From Rubrobacter sp. (lineage in GTDB: Bacteria; Actinomycetota; Rubrobacteria; Rubrobacterales; Rubrobacteraceae): a DNA stretch of 10,560 bases. The stretch lies in NCBI GenBank assembly GCA_016781725.1, contig JADDPU010000612.1, forward strand, positions 590 through 11,149. The letters are read 5' to 3'. Under the pieces are notes generated by a model. It had not been told where the DNA came from and searched no databases. It saw only the letters and a program-made list of their open reading frames with translations. A program made the translations under genes and the position numbers. Positions 1-6,912 of the stretch are shown in pieces. The first letter of the stretch is position 1. Each line of letters opens with the position of its first letter.

Positions 1-1
1 C

Positions 2-2572
2 ACGAACCAGGCGCGAATATGACACAGCTCCACGGTGCCCGGTCTGGGCATCACGTACGGTAGGGGCGGCGCCACCTCCAACCTGCAGGACCTGCAGAAC
101 TCCGACTGCATCCTCATAGAGGGCTCGAACATGGCCGAGGCCCACCCCGTCGGTTTCAGGCACCCCATGATCGCCAAGCGCAAGGGGGCGAAGCTCATCC
201 ACGTCGACCCGCGCTTCACGCGCACCTCGGCGCTCTGCGACATCTACGCCCCCATAAGGCCCGGCACGGACATAGCGTTCCTGGGTGGCCTCATAAACTA
301 CGTCATCCAGAACGAGCGCTACTTCAAGGACTACGTGGTCCACTATACGAACGCGGCGACCCTCGTCTCCGAGGAGTTCGAGGACGCCGGCGCCGACGGG
401 CTCTTCTCCGGCTGGGACGCGGAGAAGCAGCAGTACGACCCGAGGAGCTGGCGCTACGAGGGCACGCCCATCGACTACGCCTCCGTCGGGGGGAGCCAGG
501 CCCGCCTCGTCGGCGAGGGCACAGGCGGGCATTCCGATCCCGACGGGGACGGGCCGCGTCCGAACGACCCGACGCTAGAGCACGAGCGCTCGGTCTTCCA
601 GATACTCAAGCGCCACTTCGCCAAGTACACCCCGGAGATGGTCGAGAAGGTCTGCGGCACCCCGCGGGAGGCGTTCCTGGCGGTCGCCGAGACCGTCTGC
701 GAGAACTCCACACCGGAGAAGACGACGTCGCTGTGCTACGCGGTAGGCTGGACCCAGCACTCCAAGGGGGTCCAGATCATCCGCACCGCCGCCATCTTGC
801 AGCTCCTCCTGGGGAACATGGGGCGGCCTGGCGGCGGGATCATGGCCTTGAGGGGCCACGCGACGATCCAGGGCTCGACGGACATAGCGACCCTCTACAA
901 CATCCTCCCCGGCTACCTGCCGATGCCCGACGTGAACATGGACAACGACACCTGGCGGGACTACGTGGAGGGCCAGACCGCCAAGACGGGCTGGTGGAAC
1001 AACTTCCCCAAGTACATAACGAGCATCTTCAAGGCCTGGTACGGCGAGGCGTTCGACCCGAGTCGTGGCGACGAGGTCTTCGACCACTTCCCGCGCCTCT
1101 CGGGGGATCACTCCTACTACCCGACGATCATGGCGATGAAGGATCGGGACGTGAAGGGCTCATTTGTCTTCGGGCAGAACTTCGCAGTCGGCGGCCCGCA
1201 CGCAAAGCTCGCCCGCGACGCCCTGCGGGGGCTTGAGTGGCTAGTCGTCCTCGACGCCTTCGAGGTGGAGACGGCGACGGCCTGGAAGATGGACGGGGTA
1301 AAGCCGGAGGAGTGCGCGACGGAGGTCTTCTTTATCCCGACGGCGCTCGTCGCCGAGAAGGACGGCACCTTCACCCAGACCCAGCGCATGGTGCAGTGGC
1401 ACGACAAGTCCGTCGAGCCGCCGGGGGAGGCCAAGAGCGACGCGTGGTTCGTCTTCCACCTCGGGCGCAGGCTCAAGGCGCTCTACGAGGACTCGACGGA
1501 CCCGCGCGACAAGCTCATCCAGGCGGTCACCTGGGACTACCCGACCCAAGGCGAAGACGAGGAGCCCGACATAGAGAGCATCCTCAAGGAGATCAACGGC
1601 TACACCGTCGCCGACGGCAAGCCGGTAAGCGGCTTCGCCCAGCTAAAGGACGACGGCTCGACGGCGTGTGGGGGTTGGATCTACGCCGGCGTCTACGCCG
1701 ACGGCGTCAACCAGGCCAGGCGCCGCAAGCCCTGGACCGAGCAGGACACGGCTGCCAGGGAGTGGGGCTGGGCCTGGCCCGCCGACCGCCGCATCCTCTA
1801 CAACCGCGCCTCCGCCGACCCCGATGGCAAGCCCTGGAGCGAGCGCAAGAAGCTAGTCTGGTGGGACGAGGAGCAGGGCAAGTGGGTCGGCAACGACGTG
1901 CCGGACTTCAACGCTACCAAGCGGCCGGATTACGAGCCGGCCCCCGACGCCACGGGGGACGCGGCGATCCCCGGCGACGGGCCTTTCATCGTCAACGGCG
2001 ACGGGCTCGGCTGGCTCTTCGCCCCGGTCGGCCTCAAGGACGGCCCGCTCCCCATCCACTACGAGCCGGTCGAGTCGCCGGTGCCGAACATCCTCTACGA
2101 CAAGGTCCAGTACACCCCGACAGCCAGGCTCTTCGATAGGCCGGACAACCCGTACAACAAGCCCCAAGACCCGAAGTACCCTTACGTGGTGACTACATAC
2201 CGCCTCACCGAGCATCACACCAGCGGGGCGATGAGCCGCTGGATCCCCTGGCTCTCCGAGCTGCAGCCCGAGTTGTTCTGCGAGATCAGCCCGGTTCTCG
2301 CCGCGGAGAAGGGCGTCTCCAACACCGATTGGGTCACCGTCTCGACGAGCCGCGGCAAGATCCACTGCAAGGCCCTCGTCTCCGACCGCATCCCGGTCTA
2401 CGACTTCGACGGCAAGAAGATCCACACCATAGGCCTCCCCTACCACTGGGGCCCGAACGGGCTCATCCAGGGCGACGTAGTCAACGACCTGATGCCGGTC
2501 TCCCTCGAGGCCAACGTCGCCATCCACGAGGCCAAGGCCTTCACCGCCAACCTCGAAGCGGGGCGGGTGTGA
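2..2572 (+). CDS. fdnG: Formate dehydrogenase alpha subunit, selenocysteine-containing, FdnG/FdoG type (5' partial)
   Basis: This is the catalytic subunit of a respiratory formate dehydrogenase, which oxidises formate to CO2 at a bis-MGD molybdenum or tungsten centre. The frame is open from the window edge except for TGA at 20-22. Around it the product reads ARI-Sec-H-SSTV, then TYGRG and AEAHPVGFR, collinear with E. coli FdnG (ARV-Sec-H, FGRG, AEAHPVGFR). The active-site arginine of ALRGHATIQG is codon 851-853. The C-terminal molybdopterin-dinucleotide-binding domain runs from about 2180 (TTYRLTEH) to the end. About 850 residues follow the Sec codon, against about 819 in E. coli FdnG, so roughly 190 N-terminal residues (expected Tat signal and one 4Fe-4S site) lie upstream. 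The GTG at 35 is in frame but is internal. The stop overlaps the next gene. The family is near certain from the alignment; the symbol is by homology, and FdoG is equally possible. Confidence 0.95.
20..22 (+). other. In-frame TGA read as selenocysteine
   Basis: This TGA sits between ...QARI and HSSTV in the formate dehydrogenase frame. That is the position of the Mo/W-liganding selenocysteine in FdnG and FdhF, and the conserved following histidine is present. Coding similarity to FdnG continues on both sides, so it is neither a true stop nor the start of an intergenic region. It is paired with the hairpin at 34-52. Decoding would need SelA, SelB, SelC and SelD elsewhere in the genome; none lies in this window. 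Confidence 0.93.
34..52 (+). promoter_or_regulatory. Bacterial SECIS element (selenocysteine insertion hairpin)
   Basis: Bases 34-40 pair with 46-52 in a 7-bp stem with one G-U wobble. The stem closes on the five-base loop GGTCT at 41-45. The E. coli fdhF SECIS also presents a GGUCU loop to SelB, and the loop begins 18 bases after the UGA in both (fdhF from memory). The element lies inside the coding sequence, so its bases also encode part of VPGLGI. The spacing, loop identity and a closed GC stem together make this a strong call, though it has not been folded computationally. Confidence 0.9.
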
Positions 2573-3093
2573 GCCCCGGTGCCAAAGCCCGGCTGGTCAA
2601 GACCGCCGCGAGGACGGCCGGCGGCACGGATCTGAAGGACAGGGCCGTAACGGGGGCCATCGGCGGGCTCGGGGCGACGGTCGTCCTGTCGGGGTTGCGC
2701 GAGGCCTGGGTGAGGATGGGACTGGTCTTCGAGACCGCCCCGATGCAGGTCGTGGACCGCGTCGAGGAAGTGGGGCTGGTGGGAGATCTCTCGCCGATGG
2801 GCCACCGTCTGCTGTCCGCGGTCGCCCACCTCGCCTACGGCACCGGAATAGGGACGGCCTTCGGCCTCCTGCGCCGCCAGAGGGGCGGGCCGGCGGAAGA
2901 GGCCGCCGTTGGTTCGGCCCTCGGCATCCTGGCCTGGGGCGCCGGATGGGCGACCTGGCTACCGCTCACCGGCGTCCACCGGCCGCCTTGGACCCAGCGC
3001 TCGCCTAGAGTGCTCCTGCCCGTAATAGACCACGCGGTCTACGGGGCCGCGTGGGGCCTCATAAACCTGGCGCTGAGGAGGAGGCGGGGATGA
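2569..3093 (+). CDS. Small four-helix membrane protein of unknown function in the formate dehydrogenase operon
   Basis: The GTG start at 2569 overlaps the TGA of the alpha subunit (GTGA), which implies translational coupling. The 174-residue product has four hydrophobic stretches at about residues 26-43, 81-101, 112-136 and 148-169. It begins with a basic tail (KARLVKTAARTAGG) and ends in RRRRG. A polar segment at 44-80 (EAWVRMGLVFETAP, DRVEEVG) lies between helices 1 and 2. Histidines are at 79, 87, 137 and 155, and His87 and His155 lie in helices 2 and 4; haem or metal binding cannot be judged from this alone. The helix layout loosely recalls small YagU/DUF1440-like inner-membrane proteins, but I do not recognise the family with confidence. 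Its place between catalytic and electron-transfer genes suggests a role in assembly or membrane attachment of the complex; this is inference only. Confidence 0.8.
   Translation: MSPGAKARLVKTAARTAGGTDLKDRAVTGAIGGLGATVVLSGLREAWVRMGLVFETAPMQVVDRVEEVGLVGDLSPMGHRLLSAVAHLAYGTGIGTAFGLLRRQRGGPAEEAAVGSALGILAWGAGWATWLPLTGVHRPPWTQRSPRVLLPVIDHAVYGAAWGLINLALRRRRG
3075..3084 (+). promoter_or_regulatory. Ribosome binding site that fixes the start at 3090
   Basis: GAGGAGGAGG ends five bases before ATG at 3090 and lies inside the 3' end of the preceding gene. It favours the ATG at 3090 over the in-frame ATG at 3051, which would overlap the upstream gene by 43 bases and has no comparable site. Confidence 0.7.
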
Positions 3094-3425
3094 GGGAGAC
3101 AAGCAGGGGTACGCGCATCACGCCCGAGGATACCAGGAGCGACACCTACCTGGCCGAGACCTCCCACCGGGAGATGATGCAGCAGGAGCTCATGGACCTG
3201 GGTGCCTGGCTCTTCGATCACCCGGAGGCGGCGGACAAGAACCTCAAGCCGATAAGGAGCGCGAAGGTCTTGGAGCCCGGGGTCTACTACAACAGGGGCA
3301 CGGGGATGGTCGACAGGATCTTCCGCCCCCAGCGCGTCGCCCTCGGCCACAAGATGTTCCGGGTGAGCAGTGACCCTGCCGCCCCCGTCTCGGAGATCCG
3401 GCGCAGAGTGCTAGAAGGGAAGTAA
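3090..3425 (+). CDS. Conserved-looking 111-residue soluble protein of unknown function in the formate dehydrogenase operon
   Basis: The ATG at 3090 overlaps the preceding TGA (ATGA) and has a strong ribosome binding site at 3075-3084. The 111-residue product is hydrophilic and has no signal peptide, membrane segment or cysteine, so it is unlikely to bind an iron-sulphur cluster. The N-terminal third is charged (RETSRGTRITPEDTRSDTYL). The middle holds the likely folded core (MMQQELMDLGAWLF, then VLEPGVYYNRGTGMVDRIFRP). The end is basic and probably helical (SEIRRRVLEGK). I do not recognise the family. Its position directly before the beta subunit, with tight coupling, suggests an accessory, chaperone-like or regulatory role for this complex, which is inference. 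It is not FdhE or FdhD, which are larger and carry cysteine motifs. Confidence 0.8.
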   Translation: MRETSRGTRITPEDTRSDTYLAETSHREMMQQELMDLGAWLFDHPEAADKNLKPIRSAKVLEPGVYYNRGTGMVDRIFRPQRVALGHKMFRVSSDPAAPVSEIRRRVLEGK

Positions 3426-3428
3426 CGG

Positions 3429-4265
3429 ATGGCCACGGGATTCCTGACCGACACGACCGTCTGCATCGGGTGCAAGGCCTGCGAGGTCGCCTGCAAGCAG
3501 TGGAACCAGATCCCCTCCGACGGCTTCGGGCTGACCGGCAACTCCTACGACAACACGGGCCACCTCTCCGGCACCACCTGGCGCCACGTAGCCTTTATAG
3601 AGAACCCCAAGAAGCGGCGCCTGACCGGCGACGTCGACCTCGTCGCCCTAGCCGAGGACGTAACCGAGCCGCTCCCCGGCGGGGCCGAGCTCGACGCCCT
3701 GGGGCGCTGGGCCTTTATGAGCGACGTGTGCAAGCACTGCGTCGCGGCGCCTTGCCAGCAGGCTTGCCCGACCGGCGCGATCATCCGCAACGAGTTCGAC
3801 AACGTCTACATCCAGCCCGACGTCTGCAACGGCTGCGGCTACTGCGTGCCTGCCTGCCCCTACGGCGTCATAAGCCAGGTCCCTCACGACGGCCGCGCCT
3901 TCAAGTGCACCCTCTGCTATGACCGTCAGAAGGACGGCATGGAGCCAGCCTGCGCCAAGGCGTGCCCGACGGACTCGATCCAGTTCGGCGACGTCGAGGA
4001 CCTCAAGCGGCGTGCCGAAGAGCGGGTGCGGGAGCTTCACGAGAAGGGCTACACCCAGGCCTACGTCTGGGGCACGCCCGAGGTGGGGGGGACGGGCGGC
4101 ATCGGGGGTAACCATTCCAAGTTTATCCTCATGGACGAGCCGGAGACCTACAACCTGCCAAGGCACCCGTTCCTGCCGCAGGAGAAGGTCAAGGGCGGCG
4201 TCATAGCCAGCGCGGTCGCTGCCACGGTCCTCGGCGCGGTCGTCGCGCTGGCGTTCAGGGACTAG
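3429..4265 (+). CDS. fdnH: Formate dehydrogenase beta (iron-sulphur) subunit, FdnH/FdoH type
   Basis: This electron-transfer subunit passes electrons from the alpha subunit to the membrane quinone site. The 278-residue product has sixteen cysteines in four ferredoxin-like groups: C12/C15/C18/C22 (CIGCKACEVACKQWN), C101/C104/C109/C113, C133/C136/C139/C143 (CNGCGYCVPACP) and C160/C163/C175/C179. These are enough for four [4Fe-4S] clusters, as in E. coli FdnH. A single C-terminal hydrophobic helix at about 258-276 is followed by FRD, matching the membrane anchor of FdnH (294 residues). The ATG is preceded by GAAGGGA eight bases upstream and lies three bases after the previous stop. There is no Tat signal of its own, as expected for a subunit exported together with alpha. 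Confidence 0.93.
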   Translation: MATGFLTDTTVCIGCKACEVACKQWNQIPSDGFGLTGNSYDNTGHLSGTTWRHVAFIENPKKRRLTGDVDLVALAEDVTEPLPGGAELDALGRWAFMSDVCKHCVAAPCQQACPTGAIIRNEFDNVYIQPDVCNGCGYCVPACPYGVISQVPHDGRAFKCTLCYDRQKDGMEPACAKACPTDSIQFGDVEDLKRRAEERVRELHEKGYTQAYVWGTPEVGGTGGIGGNHSKFILMDEPETYNLPRHPFLPQEKVKGGVIASAVAATVLGAVVALAFRD

Positions 4266-4275
4266 GGGGAGAGGG

Positions 4276-5316
4276 ATGAGCGAGGCGACCAGCGAGTCGG
4301 TCCAGCAGAGCAACGGGAGGGTCGAGACTTCCCACCACCCCGAGACCGACCCGAAGAGGAGAGACAAGAACTACTACGGCATCCCGCCGATAAAGCGGGC
4401 GCACTGGACGTGGCAGGTCCCGCTCTACTTCTGGCTAGGCGGCATCGGCGCGGGGACGCAGCTCTTCGCGACGGTGGCGCAGCTCTTGGGTCACAAAGAC
4501 GAGGCCCTCACCCGCGTCAGCCGCTACACGGTGCTCCTCACCATGCTTCTCAGCCCCGTGCTCCTGATCTGGGACCTCGGAAGGCCAGAGCGCTTCTACA
4601 ACATGCTGCGCATCCTCAAGCTGCGCTCGCCGATGTCAACCCAGAGCTGGTCGCTCTTCACCTTCGGCAACCTCGGCGGCCTCATCGCCGCCCGCCAGGC
4701 CGCCGAGGACGGGCTGCTCTTCGGCGACAACGTCCTCTCTAGGCTCGTGATCCGGCTTATACCGGCGCGCCTGCTCACCGTGCTCGCCATGCCCGTCGGT
4801 CTCTTCGTCGGGTTCAACACCGGCAACCTCGTCAGCGCCACGTCGGTCCCGATCTGGGCGCGCAACTGGATGCTTATGGGCCCGACGTTCCTGGCCTCCG
4901 GCGTCTCGACCGCGCTCTCGTGGCTCTCGCTGGTCTTGCACCTCGGCCACTGGGGCGAGGAGAAGACCCTTCGCGTCCTCCACCGCGCCGAGAAGGCCGT
5001 GATCCTGATAGAAGGCGCTCTCATCGGGGCCTCCCTGATCCGGATGAGCCGGTGGAGCAAGCCGCTCTTCTCCAAGGAGGTCGCCCCGCTCTTCGTCGGC
5101 GGCACCCTCATAGCCGGCATCGCGGCACCGTTCGCGCTCCTCGCGGGCAAGGAGAGCCGCTCCAAGAGCATGCTGGCCTCGGTGCTCGCGCTCGCTGGCG
5201 GCCTCGCCTTCCGCTTCGCGATCATAGCCGCCGGCCGCAAGAGCGCCGACGACCCGGAGGCGTACTTCACCTTCGCCAGCGGCGAGAGCGCCCCGCAACC
5301 TGAGGACAAGATCTAG
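4276..5316 (+). CDS. nrfD: NrfD-type membrane subunit of formate dehydrogenase (quinone-reactive)
   Basis: This 346-residue polytopic protein probably transfers electrons from the beta subunit to menaquinone. After a polar N-terminus of about 47 residues there are about eight hydrophobic segments. The first is VPLYFWLGGIGAG (from residue 48). The second is followed by WDLGRPERFYN (99-109), a hallmark of the NrfD/PsrC family. The last ends near RFAIIAAG. It does not resemble FdnI/FdoI, the haem-b gamma subunits of E. coli, so the membrane arm is probably haem-free. The ATG follows the purine-rich GGGGGAGAGGG and lies 10 bases after the beta stop. It is the last clear gene of the operon in this window. 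The symbol marks the family only, not a nitrite reductase role. Confidence 0.88.
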   Translation: MSEATSESVQQSNGRVETSHHPETDPKRRDKNYYGIPPIKRAHWTWQVPLYFWLGGIGAGTQLFATVAQLLGHKDEALTRVSRYTVLLTMLLSPVLLIWDLGRPERFYNMLRILKLRSPMSTQSWSLFTFGNLGGLIAARQAAEDGLLFGDNVLSRLVIRLIPARLLTVLAMPVGLFVGFNTGNLVSATSVPIWARNWMLMGPTFLASGVSTALSWLSLVLHLGHWGEEKTLRVLHRAEKAVILIEGALIGASLIRMSRWSKPLFSKEVAPLFVGGTLIAGIAAPFALLAGKESRSKSMLASVLALAGGLAFRFAIIAAGRKSADDPEAYFTFASGESAPQPEDKI

Positions 5317-5592
5317 AAGAGCAACCCCACCAAAACCGGCGGAGATAGTTCGAAGATCAACCTCGCGATGCGGCGCGCAGGACCGCCAGGGCTTCAAACC
5401 GCGCGTCACCGTGCAGAACAAGGTCTCTCCCGAGAGAGCGAGAGCCCTGCGCGAGCAACTCCTGACGACCTTCTCGCCGTTCGAGGCCCGGGGTGTTGGT
5501 CTCTCGCTGTGGCGCTACCTGGGCGGCCCGTGGGAGCCGGCCGGCACTTGTCCTTTCGGGGACGACCGGAAGGGGGCAGCCCCTGACCAGGT
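5317..5592. other. Non-coding or decayed stretch between convergent genes
   Basis: This separates the end of the formate dehydrogenase operon (+) from the end of the cupin gene (-). No recognisable protein is encoded on either strand. It holds only the doubtful frame at 5411-5596 and the hairpin at 5552-5573. Read upstream of 5411, the same frame stays open back past 5318 with no ATG, which would also fit the remains of a longer gene that lost its start. Confidence 0.5.
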
Positions 5593-5596
5593 TTAG
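5411..5596 (+). CDS. Doubtful 61-residue reading frame
   Basis: The frame starts at GTG 5411 and encodes 61 residues with a plausible helical start (SPERARALREQLL), an aromatic middle (LWRYLGGPWEP) and one cysteine. No ribosome binding site precedes the GTG. The 3' end overlaps the cupin stop by four bases on the opposite strand, and the frame contains the hairpin at 5552-5573. The amino-acid composition is not absurd, so a small protein or a gene remnant is possible, but I recognise no family and chance is a fair explanation. Confidence 0.25.
   Translation: MQNKVSPERARALREQLLTTFSPFEARGVGLSLWRYLGGPWEPAGTCPFGDDRKGAAPDQV
5552..5573. terminator. Possible hairpin terminator between convergent genes
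   Basis: CCTTTCGG at 5552-5559 pairs over eight positions (one G-U wobble) with CCGGAAGG at 5566-5573 around a six-base loop. It lies just before the convergent stop of the cupin gene and downstream of the formate dehydrogenase operon. There is no T tract on either side, so it is not a classic intrinsic terminator, but T-poor hairpins are common in GC-rich actinobacteria. Confidence 0.35.
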
Positions 5597-5988
5597 CCGG
5601 CGTACTGCTCCTCGGTTACGGGCTCGAGCCAGTCGGTGCCGCCGTCGGTGGTGTTGGCTATGTTGATGGCCATGTGGACCATGTAGCTGTCGGGGGCGGC
5701 CCCGTGCCAGTGCCTCTCGCCGGGGGAGAAGTAGACGACGCCTCCGGCCGGAATTTCGACGGGCGGCTCGCCCTCCTTGCCGGCGCGGCAGGTGCCTGTG
5801 ACGATGTAGAGGATCTGGCCCTCAGGGTGGGTGTGCCAGTGGGTTCGGGCGCCGGGCTCGAAGAGGACGCGGTTGACGGCCGCGTCCGGTGGGGAGCCGG
5901 CGGGGGCGGCATCCCGCCAGACGGTGCCGGTGAACCAGTCCTCCGGACCGCGCGCGGTCTGCATATCCTCTGCGGTGATGACCCTCAT
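5593..5988 (-). CDS. Small single-domain cupin protein
   Basis: This 131-residue protein is one conserved beta-barrel cupin domain. Motif 1 is G46 to G65 with HWHTHPEGQ (H50, H52, H54, E56, Q58), and motif 2 is PGERHWHG (H93, H95). The usual three-His plus Glu/Gln metal site can therefore be filled, probably by Fe, Mn or Ni. Such proteins are often labelled quercetin-dioxygenase-like; the substrate cannot be read from sequence. The ATG at 5988 has a strong ribosome site (AGGAGGGAG, 5991-5999 on this strand). It starts 16 bases after the stop of the DUF62 gene, so the two are probably co-transcribed. There is no signal peptide, so a cytoplasmic location is expected. Confidence 0.85.
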   Translation of the reverse strand: MRVITAEDMQTARGPEDWFTGTVWRDAAPAGSPPDAAVNRVLFEPGARTHWHTHPEGQILYIVTGTCRAGKEGEPPVEIPAGGVVYFSPGERHWHGAAPDSYMVHMAINIANTTDGGTDWLEPVTEEQYAG

Positions 5989-6004
5989 CGTCTCCCTCCT
6001 CGCT

Positions 6005-6796
6005 CTAACCTGGCGCGATCTCTATCCTGGCGCCGACTTCAGGGCGGCCGAAGGCCTCCCACGCGTTGCCTCCCCGCAAGAAAAGCTCCATCCAACGTAC
6101 CTCTTCGCCGCCCCGCCTCGTCCAGCCGCTGCTCCCGGGTGCGAGGGCCAGCTCCCCCTCTGCCACCCCGAAGCTGCCGTCGCTCGCCGTCGCCGAGAGC
6201 TCCTCCTTCCCGATACGAACCCTGACGTTGGCGCCGGGTTCGATCTCCGACCCGGTGTGCTCGACGGTAGTTTTCAGGTTGCCGTAGCCGTCGACGTAGG
6301 CGACGCGGTTCTCGGGGACGTTTGGTATGACGGAACGGTCTATCCCCTCGCCGAGGGCGCCGGGGCGGCCCAGGGCGATCTCGGACGCCGCCTCGGGGAA
6401 GAGGTCGCGGGAGCGGAACTGGGAGCCCGCGGCCGGGACGGAGGCCCACCTAAGCTCCTCGGCGTCGTCGCGGACGAAGGAGAAGGCATGGCCGGCGTTC
6501 ACCCCGATAATGCGCACCCCGTTGGGCAGGAGCGCGTACGCCAGACGCTCCCCTTCGTTGCCCTCGCGGGCCCCCTCCTCGTCCTCGCGGGGCGCGACGT
6601 TGTGGTAGACGAGGGTGCCCTGGGGAGCCGGGTTCAGGCCGAGCTGCGCTACGCAGAAGCCGGCCGCGAGCGTCGCGAAGGGCGCGACGGGGGTGTAGAG
6701 CGGCTCTGCGTCCGGCAGGTGGAGTTTTATGCGCTGGGCCACCTCGGCGAAGGCGAGGTCCCCGGGACCGTAATCCGCCACTACGTGGAACAGCAC
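6005..6796 (-). CDS. Divergent SAM hydroxide adenosyltransferase-like protein (DUF62 / SAM_adeno_trans family)
   Basis: The 263-residue product has the family layout. It opens with a nucleotide-binding start (HVVADYGPGDLAFAEVAQRI, cf. TDFG...) and continues with a Rossmann-like core (GTLVYHNVAPRED, VRIIGVNAGHAFSF). The segment FRSRDLFP (127-134) stands where typical members have HGRDIF. The C-terminal barrel contains VAYVDGYGNLKTTV, matching the family's D-FGNL-T signature. Characterised members hydrolyse S-adenosylmethionine to adenosine and methionine using an Asp-Arg-His triad. Here the His of HGRDIF is replaced and the usual Asp in DPGVG is not evident (HNVAPRED instead), so activity may differ. 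The start is GTG at 6796 with GAGGG upstream, and it places the N-terminal strand where the family begins. It lies 116 bases after the phosphatase gene and 16 bases before the cupin. Confidence 0.75.
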   Translation of the reverse strand: MLFHVVADYGPGDLAFAEVAQRIKLHLPDAEPLYTPVAPFATLAAGFCVAQLGLNPAPQGTLVYHNVAPREDEEGAREGNEGERLAYALLPNGVRIIGVNAGHAFSFVRDDAEELRWASVPAAGSQFRSRDLFPEAASEIALGRPGALGEGIDRSVIPNVPENRVAYVDGYGNLKTTVEHTGSEIEPGANVRVRIGKEELSATASDGSFGVAEGELALAPGSSGWTRRGGEEVRWMELFLRGGNAWEAFGRPEVGARIEIAPG

Positions 6797-6912
6797 TCAG
6801 CCCTCACCTACCAGCCTGTCGGCTCTCACCTTCCTACCTCCTCCGACCCCGCCGCGCGGAACGCGGGACGTTCCAGCTTTCCTACCGCTGAATGCCGATC
6901 GCTGAGAGCTCT
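6797..6912. other. 116-base gap between phosphatase and DUF62 genes
   Basis: This gap is long enough for a promoter or regulatory leader of the DUF62-cupin pair. On the - strand it contains GGTAGG three times (6880-6885, 6833-6838, 6807-6812). It also has a short hairpin with GGAACG/CGTTCC arms (6858-6863 and 6869-6874) around a five-base loop. Neither matches a riboswitch or operator that I can name. Confidence 0.3.

Noticed and set aside
35..37. GTG as the true start of the formate dehydrogenase alpha subunit
   Set aside because: It lies inside the SECIS hairpin, and similarity to FdnG continues upstream through the Sec codon.
3051..3053. ATG as start of the 111-residue protein gene
   Set aside because: It would overlap the upstream gene by 43 bases without a ribosome site, whereas ATG at 3090 has GAGGAGGAGG at ideal spacing and a 4-base overlap typical of this operon.
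3648..4367. Antisense frame of 239 codons opposite the beta subunit
   Set aside because: It mirrors the iron-sulphur gene and has no ribosome site or recognisable motif.
6858..6874. GGAACG/CGTTCC hairpin as a terminator after the phosphatase gene
   Set aside because: The stem is only 6 bp with no T tract on either side. It is noted as part of the intergenic gap but is too weak to call.
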